A program made the position numbers and the translations under genes. Under the pieces are notes generated by a model. It did no database searches. It saw nothing but the letters and a program-made list of their open reading frames with translations, and was not told the origin of the DNA. Below are positions 18,685-27,033 of a DNA stretch of 64,000 bases, piece after piece (positions within the stretch are counted from its first letter, which is position 1; each line of letters begins with the position of its first letter). Source of the DNA: Bacteroidota bacterium (GTDB lineage: Bacteria; Bacteroidota; Bacteroidia; Chitinophagales; LD1). The stretch is from positions 136,556 to 200,555 of the forward strand of contig JAFDYN010000003.1 of assembly GCA_018267385.1 (NCBI GenBank), in the 5' to 3' direction.

Positions 18685-20646
18685 ATGCAACAGGACAAAG
18701 AGATCGGGATCGTAAAAGTAGCTACAGTAGAAGACTCTGCCGTAGTCTCTGACCGGCTGCGCAGCCTGCTCTCAGAACTGGATGGGGTCCACTATATAGG
18801 CAATGCAGCCAGCATAGATGAGGCTATGGAGCTGATACGTGTGCATGAGCCGGATATAGTGATACTGGACATACACCTGCGCTCAGACCAACAGCGGCTG
18901 AATGGCATGAGCCTGATACCCGTGATCAAGGCCGGCTGGCCGGATACCCTCGTGATCATGTTTACTAATTTTTCTGACCATCAGTACCGGCTGCGCTGCA
19001 TGGAGCTGGGGGCTGACTATTTCTTTGATAAATCTGAAGAACCCGAACAAATGATGAATGTAATAAGACAAGCCCATCTGCAGCCCGCTGCGGCTACTAC
19101 CGCCGGCCAGCGCAAAGGAATAACCACTGCAGATCACAGCTACCGGAGCGTGGTGTCCCAGCAGGCCGCCATGCTGAATGCTGTACCTGGCAGTGCCGCG
19201 CTGCTGGATAGCCGTGGCGTGATAGTAGCCGCCAACGATGCGTGGGCGGGATTTGCTGCGCAGTACCACCTGCCGGTGGGAGATTTTGCCGTGGGGCAGG
19301 ACTATCTGGCCCGCATAGCGGTGGAGTTTGGCCAGGCCGGTAGCGGGGTCATAGCCGGTATCAGGCAGGTGCTGGCAGGCACGAGCACCGGCTATACCAC
19401 AGAGTATGACTGCACGCTGTCAGACGGGCATAGGCGCTTCATGCTCAGTGTCACACCTGCATCCGTGATGGGCGAGCCTGGTGCTATGGTGCTGCGCACA
19501 GACATCACCGAGCAGCAGGGCCACCTGCTGGCTCGGCTCACCTCAGAGTCAAACCTGCTCGCTATCATAGAGAGTACAGAGGACGTGATCTTTTCACTGG
19601 ACCGCGACTTGCGCTATATCACCTTCAATACTACTATGGCCCGCATGGTACGCAGCGTATATGGGCATGAGATAGCCACAGGCAGCCGTGTGGTCAGCGT
19701 GCTGGAGGATATAGATCCTACCGAGGCCAAAACCTGGGAGGACTATTATGCCAGGGCATTTGCCGGAGAAGTGGTCCGGTTTGTAAAAGAATATCCTGCC
19801 GAAGGACGCACGGTCTATTATAAGTTCATCATCAATCCCATCTGGCAGCAGGGCACCGTAGCAGGGGTATCATGCTTTGGCCGAGATGTGACACAATACC
19901 ATGAGATGCAAAAGCAGATACAGGAACTCAATGAGTCTCTGGAGCAGAAAGTGATGGATCGCACAGAGGAGCTGCAGGCTTTCTCCTATATGGTGTCGCA
20001 TGATCTCAAGTCACCGCTGCGCATCATAGGCGGCTACGCATCGCTCCTGGCCCAGAGCTACGGCGAGCAGCTCAATGAAGATGCCCTGAGTATGCTGCGT
20101 ATCATCAGTTCCCATACAGTGAAGATGAATAAACTGATAGATGGACTGCTGCGCTTCTCACGCTATGGACGCCAGGAGATGCACACTGCCAGTACAGATA
20201 TGGATAGTATCGTGCGCTCAGTGATACAGGACGTGGTCATGACCCGCGATACACCTCCCGTGAAAGTAAAGATAGGCAACGTGAAAAGCGCCCTATGTGA
20301 TCCTGACCTGATACGCCAGGTTTGGTTCAATCTGATAGGCAATGCGGTGAAATACACCTCTCATAAATCCGTCGCAGAGATAGCCGTGGGTATGGTCACT
20401 GTAGGAGAGGAGGATGCATACTACGTCCGTGACAATGGAACCGGCTTTGATATGAAGTATGCGAACCGGCTTTTCGAGGTATTTCAACGGCTGCATAGTG
20501 CCGATCAGTTTGAGGGATCTGGTATCGGCCTGGCCACAGTGCACAAGATCATACAGAGGCACGGCGGCCGTGTCTGGGCCGAAGCTGAGCCGGGTCGCGG
20601 TGCCACTTTCTACTTTACCCTTGGTACTGCTCCCACTATAGGCTGA
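18685..20646 (+). CDS. Hybrid sensor kinase with N-terminal receiver domain
   Basis: About 653 residues in the order receiver (VEDSAVVSD; Asp in IVILDIHLR; Lys in FFDKSEE), PAS (about 150-280), PAS (290-400), coiled coil, HisKA (His in VSHDLKSPLRIIGG) and HATPase (NLIGNAVKYT, DNGTGFD, GSGIGLATV). An N-terminal receiver feeding a kinase core suggests it is controlled by another kinase. The ATG at 18685 is preferred to an upstream start at 18649 because a promoter-like TTCCTTTGC lies between them and the receiver begins right after MQQDKEIG. Its position after a two-component pair suggests a phosphorelay, which is an inference. Confidence 0.88.
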   Translation: MQQDKEIGIVKVATVEDSAVVSDRLRSLLSELDGVHYIGNAASIDEAMELIRVHEPDIVILDIHLRSDQQRLNGMSLIPVIKAGWPDTLVIMFTNFSDHQYRLRCMELGADYFFDKSEEPEQMMNVIRQAHLQPAAATTAGQRKGITTADHSYRSVVSQQAAMLNAVPGSAALLDSRGVIVAANDAWAGFAAQYHLPVGDFAVGQDYLARIAVEFGQAGSGVIAGIRQVLAGTSTGYTTEYDCTLSDGHRRFMLSVTPASVMGEPGAMVLRTDITEQQGHLLARLTSESNLLAIIESTEDVIFSLDRDLRYITFNTTMARMVRSVYGHEIATGSRVVSVLEDIDPTEAKTWEDYYARAFAGEVVRFVKEYPAEGRTVYYKFIINPIWQQGTVAGVSCFGRDVTQYHEMQKQIQELNESLEQKVMDRTEELQAFSYMVSHDLKSPLRIIGGYASLLAQSYGEQLNEDALSMLRIISSHTVKMNKLIDGLLRFSRYGRQEMHTASTDMDSIVRSVIQDVVMTRDTPPVKVKIGNVKSALCDPDLIRQVWFNLIGNAVKYTSHKSVAEIAVGMVTVGEEDAYYVRDNGTGFDMKYANRLFEVFQRLHSADQFEGSGIGLATVHKIIQRHGGRVWAEAEPGRGATFYFTLGTAPTIG

Positions 20647-20686
20647 TCCTGGCCGCTGCCTGCTGATTTTTCAGTAAACTTGTCTC

Positions 20687-21610
20687 ATGGACAAGAAGAA
20701 AGTACTCGTGGTCTACTACTCCCAGACCGGCCAGATGCGCGATATAGCTGATAGCTTTTGCCGGGGCTTTGTAGCAGACGACAATTATATAGTGGACTAT
20801 GAGCAGCTCAGGCTGGTGAATGAGTTCCCCTTTCCCTGGACCGCCTTTACTTTCTTCAATGCCTTTCCTGAGACTTTCAAGGAGCAGGCGCTGCCTTTGC
20901 TGCCCTTTTCTGATAAGGTCAATGGCGACTATGACCTCATCGTGCTGGCCTATCAGCCGTGGTTCCTCACGCCAAGTCCTGCTATCTCGTCCTTTCTCCA
21001 GACGCCTGCGGCTAAAAAGCTCCTGACCGGTAAGAAGGTCGTGACCCTGATAGGCTGCCGCAATATGTGGCTGGGCGCGCAGGAGAAGGTCAAGAAGCGC
21101 CTCGCCGCCTTTGGCGCAAAAGTGATAGGCAACGTAGCCCTGGTAGACAAAAGCCCTAATGTGGTGAGCGTGATCACCATCCTCCGCTGGCTGCTCTGGG
21201 GCCGGAAAGAAAAGACCAGCCTGCTACCTGCTGCAGGTGTCTCGGAGGCGGATATAAGGCAATGTGAGATATATGGCAGACTGACCAAGAATGCGATAGA
21301 ACGTGGTGAAATTGATTCGATACAAGATGGGTTGAATGCTCAGGGTGCCGTGGAGATCGTGCCGGAGCTGGTGCTGATGGAGCGCAGGGGCCAGCGTAGC
21401 TTCTCTATCTGGTCTGGCTTTGTCGGTGCGAAGCCGATCGGTTCCCTTGGCCGCAACCTGCGCGTCAGACTTTTTATGACCCTGCTGCCTACCGCTATCT
21501 TTATCCTTTCGCCCATCCTCATGATCGTATCGGCACTACAGCTCCGGCTGAAAAAGGATGAGCTCATGGCTGATGTCCGCTACTTTATGAGCAATGGGCT
21601 GAGGGGGTAA
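20687..21610 (+). CDS. darA: DarA-like flavodoxin-fold protein of dialkylresorcinol/flexirubin synthesis
   Basis: 307 residues. The N-terminus KKVLVVYYSQTGQMRDIADS is a flavodoxin-like phosphate-binding loop, and the family is annotated as dialkylresorcinol condensing enzyme DarA in flexirubin-producing Bacteroidota. GKKVVTLIGCRNMWLGAQEKV is the central strand-loop (split here as GKKVVTLIGCRNMW then LGAQEKV). A hydrophobic C-terminal segment (LLPTAIFILSPILMIVSALQ) may tether it to the membrane. DarA is thought to act with DarB, probably aromatising the cyclohexanedione product; its exact role is less certain than DarB's. It lies directly upstream of the DarB gene, with an inverted repeat between them. 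Confidence 0.78.
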   Translation: MDKKKVLVVYYSQTGQMRDIADSFCRGFVADDNYIVDYEQLRLVNEFPFPWTAFTFFNAFPETFKEQALPLLPFSDKVNGDYDLIVLAYQPWFLTPSPAISSFLQTPAAKKLLTGKKVVTLIGCRNMWLGAQEKVKKRLAAFGAKVIGNVALVDKSPNVVSVITILRWLLWGRKEKTSLLPAAGVSEADIRQCEIYGRLTKNAIERGEIDSIQDGLNAQGAVEIVPELVLMERRGQRSFSIWSGFVGAKPIGSLGRNLRVRLFMTLLPTAIFILSPILMIVSALQLRLKKDELMADVRYFMSNGLRG

Positions 21611-21620
21611 GTAGTCAATT

Positions 21621-21680
21621 AACCGCCAAGAACGCGGAGTTATCTAAAATCTCTTTGCGATCTTGGCGTCCTTTGCGGTT
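21621..21680. repeat. Inverted element, AACCGCMAAGGACGC units
   Basis: The left arm AACCGCCAAGAACGCGGAG faces a right arm whose reverse complement begins AACCGCAAAGGACGCCAAG. It starts 10 bases after the DarA stop codon. It can fold into a long hairpin and could reduce read-through into DarB. This unit is a familiar dispersed repeat in environmental bacterial genomes. Confidence 0.75.
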
Positions 21681-21798
21681 CTATATTTCTCTTATTAAAG
21701 CGAACCTTTCTTTCCCCATCCCTGTTATCAGTAGTTTCCGATATGGCACAAACGGTAAGAAGGACAGATATTTGTCCCCATTTGTTTGATAGCCGTAT

Positions 21799-21829
21799 TT
21801 TGGAGATATAGCAACGTTTTATTCCTTTG
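21799..21829 (+). promoter_or_regulatory. Candidate Bacteroidota-type promoter for the DarB operon
   Basis: TTTG at 21799-21802, 19 bases, then TTCCTTTG at 21822-21829, close to the TTG-N17-23-TAnnTTTG form. It lies 23 bases before the DarB start and after the hairpin element, which suggests the operon beginning with DarB has its own promoter. Confidence 0.55.
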
Positions 21830-21852
21830 CACCCTTAACCACCGCACCTGTC

Positions 21853-22992
21853 TTGAGCAGAAATGTATATATAACGCGCCTTTCGTCCTATTTGCCCAAT
21901 GAGCCAGTGGCAAACGACCAGATGGAAAGCCGCCTCGGCCTCATCAATGGCAAGCCCTCTAAGGCCCGCGCCGTGGTGCTCCGCAGCAATGGCATCAAGA
22001 CCCGCTACTACGCCCTCGATCAGTCCGGCAAGTCTACCCATACCAATGCACAATTGGTTAAAGAGGCTATCAAGAAGCTCTATGATGAGCGCTTCGGCGC
22101 CGATGACATACAGATACTGGCCTGCGGTACCACCTCTCCGGATCAGCTCCTGCCGTCTCACGCCTCTATGGTGCTGGGCGAGCTAGGCATAGGCCCGATA
22201 GAGGTACTGAGCACTACCGGCTCCTGCTGCACGGGTGTGCAGGCCATGAGCTACTGCTACCTCGCTATCCTCGCAGGTGTATATGATAATGCCGTCTGCA
22301 CCGGCAGCGAGAAGATGAGCGCCTGGATGCTGGCGGACAAGTTTCAGGATGAGGCAGACAGGCTGAAAGAGCTGGAGGCCAATCCTTTTATCGCTTTTGA
22401 GAAGGAGTTTCTCCGCTGGATGCTGAGTGATGGCGCCGGTGCCTGCGTGCTGGAGTCGCAGCCCAACCCCGAAGGTATATCGCTGAAGATAGAATGGATA
22501 GAGCAGCGCAGCTACGCCAATGAGCTGCCTGTCTGTATGTATGCAGGCGCTACCAAAGACGAAGCAGGCAAACTGACCGGATGGAATGAAATGCCACCAC
22601 ACGACTGGGCTGATAAATCTGTCCTCTCACTCAAGCAGGATACCCGTTTCCTCGGAGAGAATATAGTGAAGTATGGCGGCAAGTTTCTGCTGGATATAGT
22701 GAAGCGTCGTGGCTTTGATGTGAATGAGGTGAGCTACTTCCTGCCGCATCTTTCGTCAGAGTTCTTTGCACCAAAGATCGCCGAGGAGCTGCAGGCTATC
22801 GGTATCGGCATCGCTGCGGAGAAGTGGTTTTACAACCTGACCCGAGTGGGCAATATCGGCTCTGCATCAGCCTTTGTGATGCTCGATGAGCTATTCCACT
22901 CTGGTAAGCTGAAGAAGGGTGAGAAGGTCCTCATGATGATCCCTGAGAGCGCACGCTTCAGCTATGCATATGTGCTGCTCACAGTAGTCTAG
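21853..22992 (+). CDS. darB: DarB-like ketosynthase (KASIII-type), dialkylresorcinol/flexirubin pathway
   Basis: 379 residues. Condenses two acyl chains into the dialkyl-cyclohexanedione/resorcinol core. The N-terminus VYITRLSSYLPNEPVANDQM and the block LINGKPSKARAVVLRSNGIK are characteristic of DarB-type enzymes. The catalytic cysteine is Cys125 or Cys126 in TTGSCCTGVQ; the histidine is in FLPHLSSEF and the asparagine in VGNIGSASAF. The start is TTG at 21853, chosen because conservation begins immediately after it and no in-frame ATG fits. It heads a run of closely spaced genes to 27033. Confidence 0.85.
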   Translation: MSRNVYITRLSSYLPNEPVANDQMESRLGLINGKPSKARAVVLRSNGIKTRYYALDQSGKSTHTNAQLVKEAIKKLYDERFGADDIQILACGTTSPDQLLPSHASMVLGELGIGPIEVLSTTGSCCTGVQAMSYCYLAILAGVYDNAVCTGSEKMSAWMLADKFQDEADRLKELEANPFIAFEKEFLRWMLSDGAGACVLESQPNPEGISLKIEWIEQRSYANELPVCMYAGATKDEAGKLTGWNEMPPHDWADKSVLSLKQDTRFLGENIVKYGGKFLLDIVKRRGFDVNEVSYFLPHLSSEFFAPKIAEELQAIGIGIAAEKWFYNLTRVGNIGSASAFVMLDELFHSGKLKKGEKVLMMIPESARFSYAYVLLTVV

Positions 22993-23022
22993 TTTTTTCG
23001 CAAACCAATAGTTCCTCACGAT

Positions 23023-23463
23023 ATGCTGGTCAGCAAAGAAGAAGTGCAACAATACATCCCGCAGCGTCATCCTATCGTGATGGTAGATGGCCTGCTGGAG
23101 CATGAGGGTGATGTGAGTGTATCTGCACTGACCATCGCACCGGATAATATTTTTGTGAGTGATGGCCACTTTCAAATGCCCGGCATGGTAGAAAATATCG
23201 CCCAGACCGCCGCACTGAGAATGGGCTACAGTCATAAGCTGGAAGCCAAACAATCCGGCGCAGCTCCTGCCAAGCCACCTGTAGGCTTCATAGGAGAGGT
23301 CAAGAATCTGAAGATACACCTGCTGCCACCTGTCGGCGCTACCATCCACACACGCATAGAGGTGCTGCATACTATTTTCACCGCATCAGTGATACGCGGT
23401 GAGGTGCTGTATGATGGCCAGGTAGCAGCGGAGTGCGAGATGAAGATATTCACGCAGCCTTAG
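23023..23463 (+). CDS. FabZ-like 3-hydroxyacyl-ACP dehydratase
   Basis: 146 residues with a hot-dog fold. The block PQRHPIVMVDGLLEHEGD and FQMPGMVENIAQTAALRMGY contain the family's helix; GHFQMPGMVENIAQ corresponds to the FabZ PGVLxxExxAQ motif. The expected catalytic His is in GHFQMPG and the acidic residue in PGMVENIAQ. In flexirubin and aryl-polyene clusters such proteins dehydrate 3-hydroxyacyl-ACP during chain assembly. Starts 30 bases after DarB. Substrate inferred from context. Confidence 0.8.
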   Translation: MLVSKEEVQQYIPQRHPIVMVDGLLEHEGDVSVSALTIAPDNIFVSDGHFQMPGMVENIAQTAALRMGYSHKLEAKQSGAAPAKPPVGFIGEVKNLKIHLLPPVGATIHTRIEVLHTIFTASVIRGEVLYDGQVAAECEMKIFTQP

Positions 23464-23592
23464 AACAAATCCTTTGCCGCGTCTGTTTGCAGCCGGTCAA
23501 TGAGCCATAGTATGCGCTGCAGCAGAGTCGCACATTTTTCGCTAAGTTTACGCACAGTGAAAGAAGAAGAAGTACCACAGGACGATGCCAAT

Positions 23593-23964
23593 ATGCTGCA
23601 GGGTAAGTTCAGGAAACTGTATTACGCTACTGATGGTAGTGCGCACTACAAGGGTGTAGGCAGCGTGGGCTGGGAGCCTGAGAATGTAGTGCTGGAGCAG
23701 GCCTGGGAGGATATACGTGAGCGTGTGGCAGAGGCGAAGGAAAAGGTGCTGGCCGGAGGGGCTAGCCCGGTGCTCTACCACATGGAGCGCACCCTCATGA
23801 CGCCTGACATACTCGCAGGTCACATAGGCTGGCCGGCATTTGTGGTCAGGCTGCATCTGCGCCCATTCTTCTTTGGCAGGCTAGGCCGCAAGACTTTGGA
23901 GAAGTACGCGTACGCATTCCAGATATCACTTGATGAATTGACAGACATTACAAAAGTAAAATAG
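23593..23964 (+). CDS. Conserved small protein of the DarB/BtrH locus, function unknown
   Basis: About 124 residues from MLQGKFRKLYYATDG. Aromatic- and charge-rich, no signal peptide or membrane helix. Visible blocks: GWEPENVVLEQAWEDIRERV, a long amphipathic helix ending EAKEKVLAG, then SPVLYHMERTLM and GRKTLEKYAYAFQISLDEL, which looks like a small helical domain. An ATG at 23500 would add 31 residues of atypical sequence that include a promoter-like TAAGTTTA. It lies between a dehydratase and the BtrH-like gene, and similar proteins are recalled next to BtrH genes in flexirubin loci, so a role there is inferred. Confidence 0.65.
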   Translation: MLQGKFRKLYYATDGSAHYKGVGSVGWEPENVVLEQAWEDIRERVAEAKEKVLAGGASPVLYHMERTLMTPDILAGHIGWPAFVVRLHLRPFFFGRLGRKTLEKYAYAFQISLDELTDITKVK

Positions 23965-24008
23965 GATCGATCCCATCTTCCTATCGGGAGGTGGAGAGGG
24001 GTGGATGT

Positions 24009-25019
24009 ATGCAGATAGATTTCCCACATAGACAGAGCGCCCACTGTGAGAATGGTGTCGTGTCAAACCTTATGCGCTTTCATGGATACAACTATAGCGA
24101 GCCGATGGTGTTTGGTATCGGGTCTGGTATTTTCTTTTCCTACATACCGTTTATCAAGATGGGTGGCATACCCGTCACCTCGTACCGTACACTGCCGGGC
24201 GCGATCTTCAAGCGCTTCGCAAAACGGATAGGCATGAAGGTAGAGAGCAAGAGCTACAGTAGTGAGCAGAAGGCTATGGCCGATCTTGACGTGATGCTGG
24301 AGAAAGGTGTACCTGTGGGTATGCTCACCTCCGTATACTACCTCACCTACCTGCCGGATGCATACCGCTTCCACTTCAATGCGCATAACATCGTGGTCTA
24401 TGGCAAAGAGGGCAATAACTACCTCGTCAGTGATCCGGTGATGGAAACTACCACTACCATTTCTGCCGAGGACCTCATACGTGCGCGTTTTGCCAAAGGT
24501 GTGGCAGAACCTAAAGGCCGTATGTACTATCCTACACAGTTTCCAAAGGAGATAGACCAGAAGGAAGCTATCTGGCGTGGTATCAAGCGTGCGGGATTTG
24601 ACATGACTGAGATACCGATCTTCATACTCGGCACCAAGGGCATGAAATACCTCGCTGGCCGCCTGCAGAAGTGGCCTGAGAGACTCGGTGACCGCAAGGC
24701 AATCCAGTACCTCGGCAATGTGGTGCGGATGCAGGAGGAGATAGGCACCGGTGGTGCGGGCTTCCGCTTTCTCTATGCGGCATTTCTCGATGAGGCCAGC
24801 AGCATAGTAGGCAATAAGGAGCTGTATGATCTATCCAAAGAGCTGACCGCCTCAGGTGACCGCTTGCGCGACTTTGCCTACTATGCAGGCCGCGTGTGCA
24901 AGAGCCGCAAGACAGATGTACTTTCCTTTGCCGAGCTGGCAGATATCCTGCGCGAGTGTGCGGAGAGGGAAGACAAAATATTTCGCCGCTTGCATCAAAT
25001 AGCCAAAGACAATATCTGA
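24009..25019 (+). CDS. BtrH N-terminal domain protein
   Basis: 336 residues. The family is related to BtrH, the acyltransferase-like protein that moves an acyl group from a carrier protein in butirosin synthesis, with a papain-like fold. Cys13 in HRQSAHCENG and His in RFHFNAHNIVVYG, followed by Asp in YLVSDPV, form the likely triad. The start is the ATG at 24009 (MQIDFPHRQSAHC); an upstream GTG is less likely. Its stop overlaps the start of the ABC ATPase (TGATG). In a flexirubin-type locus it may transfer an acyl or aryl group from ACP. Confidence 0.8.
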   Translation: MQIDFPHRQSAHCENGVVSNLMRFHGYNYSEPMVFGIGSGIFFSYIPFIKMGGIPVTSYRTLPGAIFKRFAKRIGMKVESKSYSSEQKAMADLDVMLEKGVPVGMLTSVYYLTYLPDAYRFHFNAHNIVVYGKEGNNYLVSDPVMETTTTISAEDLIRARFAKGVAEPKGRMYYPTQFPKEIDQKEAIWRGIKRAGFDMTEIPIFILGTKGMKYLAGRLQKWPERLGDRKAIQYLGNVVRMQEEIGTGGAGFRFLYAAFLDEASSIVGNKELYDLSKELTASGDRLRDFAYYAGRVCKSRKTDVLSFAELADILRECAEREDKIFRRLHQIAKDNI

Positions 25020-25753
25020 TGCCAGCTATCCTGATAGATAAAGTGACCAAGCAATACGCGGGCAGCACCACGCCTGCTGTGCGCGACCTCTCGCTGACCA
25101 TAGCGCGCGGAGAGGTATACGGCCTGCTGGGCCACAATGGCGCAGGCAAGTCTACTACAGTCATGATGATCTGCGGCCTGCTCCGTGCAGACAGTGGCAG
25201 CATCAAAGTATTTGGCGATGATCCAGCGCAACATGGCCCGGCGGTGCGCCGCAGGGTAGGCGTGGCTACGCAGGATATCGCGCTTTTCCCCTCGCTCACT
25301 GGCCTGGAGAATCTGCAATACCTCTGCCGCATGTACGGCCTCACACCTGATCATAATAAGCTGATGCCGCTGCTGGAGCGTTTTGGCCTGGCAGCAGATG
25401 CAGGCAAGCGTGCAGACTCGTACTCAGGCGGCATGAAGCGCCGCCTCAATCTCATAGCCTCTGTACTACACGATCCGGAGCTGCTGATACTCGATGAGCC
25501 TACTGCGGGTGTAGATGTGCAGAGCCGTGCCATGATCATAGCCTACCTCCGCGAGATGAATGCAAAGGGCATGACCATCATCTACTCCTCGCACATACTG
25601 GAGGAGGTGGAGAAGCTCTGCCAGCGAGTAGGATTTCTGAGTGAGGGTGTGCTGATAGAGCAGGGCGCTACAGCCGACCTGCTGCAGAAGTACCGCACAG
25701 ATTCACTGGAGAATGTTTACCTCACCGTATCCGGCAGGTCTATAGACGTATGA
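25019..25753 (+). CDS. ABC transporter ATP-binding protein
   Basis: About 244 residues. Walker A GHNGAGKSTT, Q-loop ATQDIALFP, signature YSGGMKRRLNL, Walker B LLILDEPTAGVD and switch His in YSSHILEEVE are all intact. This is the exporter-type subunit that pairs with ABC-2 permeases. Starts by TGATG overlap with the BtrH-like gene and overlaps the permease by 4 bases (ATGA), so these three are translated together. Likely exports the lipid or pigment made by the locus, or inserts it in the envelope. Confidence 0.9.
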   Translation: MPAILIDKVTKQYAGSTTPAVRDLSLTIARGEVYGLLGHNGAGKSTTVMMICGLLRADSGSIKVFGDDPAQHGPAVRRRVGVATQDIALFPSLTGLENLQYLCRMYGLTPDHNKLMPLLERFGLAADAGKRADSYSGGMKRRLNLIASVLHDPELLILDEPTAGVDVQSRAMIIAYLREMNAKGMTIIYSSHILEEVEKLCQRVGFLSEGVLIEQGATADLLQKYRTDSLENVYLTVSGRSIDV

Positions 25754-27033
25754 AGGTACTCGCTACCATATGGAAAGAATTTCTGACGCTCAGGCGTGAT
25801 CCGGGTGGCATGGCGCTGATCTTTCTGATGCCGGTGCTGCTGGTCACAGTCATGTCCCTCGTAGAGGATGTGCCATTCCGCGACTATCGTCACTTCAGTT
25901 TTGATATCGTGTGTGTGAATGAAGACCATGACACGCTCGGCGACTACATAGAGCAGACGCTGGCCTCATCCGGCAGCTTCCATTTGGTGAAAGAATACCA
26001 GGGTAAGCCACTGACAAAGGCGACGGGCATGGACCTAGTGAGCAGCGGCCGCTATCGCGCATTTCTGTATATACCTGCCCACGCTACCCAGCGGCTTAAT
26101 GGCAAAACTGCCATAGTGGTCCAGTCACTCATGTCCGGCTTTGGTATCATGGACCGTCCGGAGCGCGATACCACAGATGCGGTAGAGATCAAGGTAGTCT
26201 TTGACCCCGTGATACAGATCAATGTAAAGCAATCACTGCTCTATGCGATAGAGAAGATCGTAGCCGGTGCAGAGAATAAAGTCCTGATGGCAAAGTTCTC
26301 CGAGCAGGTAAAGAAAATGACCGGCAGCAATGATACCATGCCTAGGCCTGACCTGTCTAAGATGATCGCAGTCACAAGTGAGAAGTCTTATGAAGGTTTT
26401 GACGAGCTGGCCATGAACTCGGTACAGCACAATGTACCAGCCTGGGCCATGTTTGCCATGTTCTTCATCGTCTTTCCCCTTGCGGGAAATTTCATCAAAG
26501 AGCGTGAGGATGGCAGCCTGCTACGCATGAGGTTGATAGCAGGTTCCCGCTTCCACTTCATAGCCGGCAAATACGTCTTTCATTTCTTTGTCTGTCAGGT
26601 ACAGTTTGTCCTGATGCTGGCTGTGGGTTTATTCCTGCTGCCACTACTCGGTCTGCCGAGGCTGGTGATAGGGAATGAGATCCTGCATATAGCGCTCGCA
26701 GCTACCTGTATATCGCTGGCAGCTACAGCATATGGTATGGCTGTGGCAGGAGCCTTTCGTACGCATCAGCAGGCGTTGACATTCGGAGCCATATCGGTCG
26801 TACTGCTCGCCGCTATCGGTGGGGTATGGGTGCCGGTATATGTCCTGCCTCATGCCCTCCAGGTAGCCAGCAATATCTCTCCGCTCAGCTGGGGGCTGGA
26901 GCTATGCAATGATGTTTTCCTGCGCCATACAGACTTCCGGCAGATGCTGCCACAAGTGAGTAAATTACTTGTCTTTGCTGCGGCCTGTCTTGGTCTAGCC
27001 TATTTCCTGCTCAATCGTCAAAATACTCGCTGA
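25750..27033 (+). CDS. ABC-2 type transporter permease
   Basis: 427 residues. One N-terminal membrane helix (GMALIFLMPVLLVTVMSLV), a large extracytoplasmic domain (about 50-220) and then five or six helices (AMFAMFFIVFPLAGNF, FVLMLAVGLFLLPLLG, ALTFGAISVVLLAAIGGVW, LLVFAAACLGLAYFLLN). This is the ABC-2 layout of the YhhJ/NatB type. Partner of the upstream ATPase. The stop overlaps the prmC start by one base. Confidence 0.88.
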   Translation: MKVLATIWKEFLTLRRDPGGMALIFLMPVLLVTVMSLVEDVPFRDYRHFSFDIVCVNEDHDTLGDYIEQTLASSGSFHLVKEYQGKPLTKATGMDLVSSGRYRAFLYIPAHATQRLNGKTAIVVQSLMSGFGIMDRPERDTTDAVEIKVVFDPVIQINVKQSLLYAIEKIVAGAENKVLMAKFSEQVKKMTGSNDTMPRPDLSKMIAVTSEKSYEGFDELAMNSVQHNVPAWAMFAMFFIVFPLAGNFIKEREDGSLLRMRLIAGSRFHFIAGKYVFHFFVCQVQFVLMLAVGLFLLPLLGLPRLVIGNEILHIALAATCISLAATAYGMAVAGAFRTHQQALTFGAISVVLLAAIGGVWVPVYVLPHALQVASNISPLSWGLELCNDVFLRHTDFRQMLPQVSKLLVFAAACLGLAYFLLNRQNTR

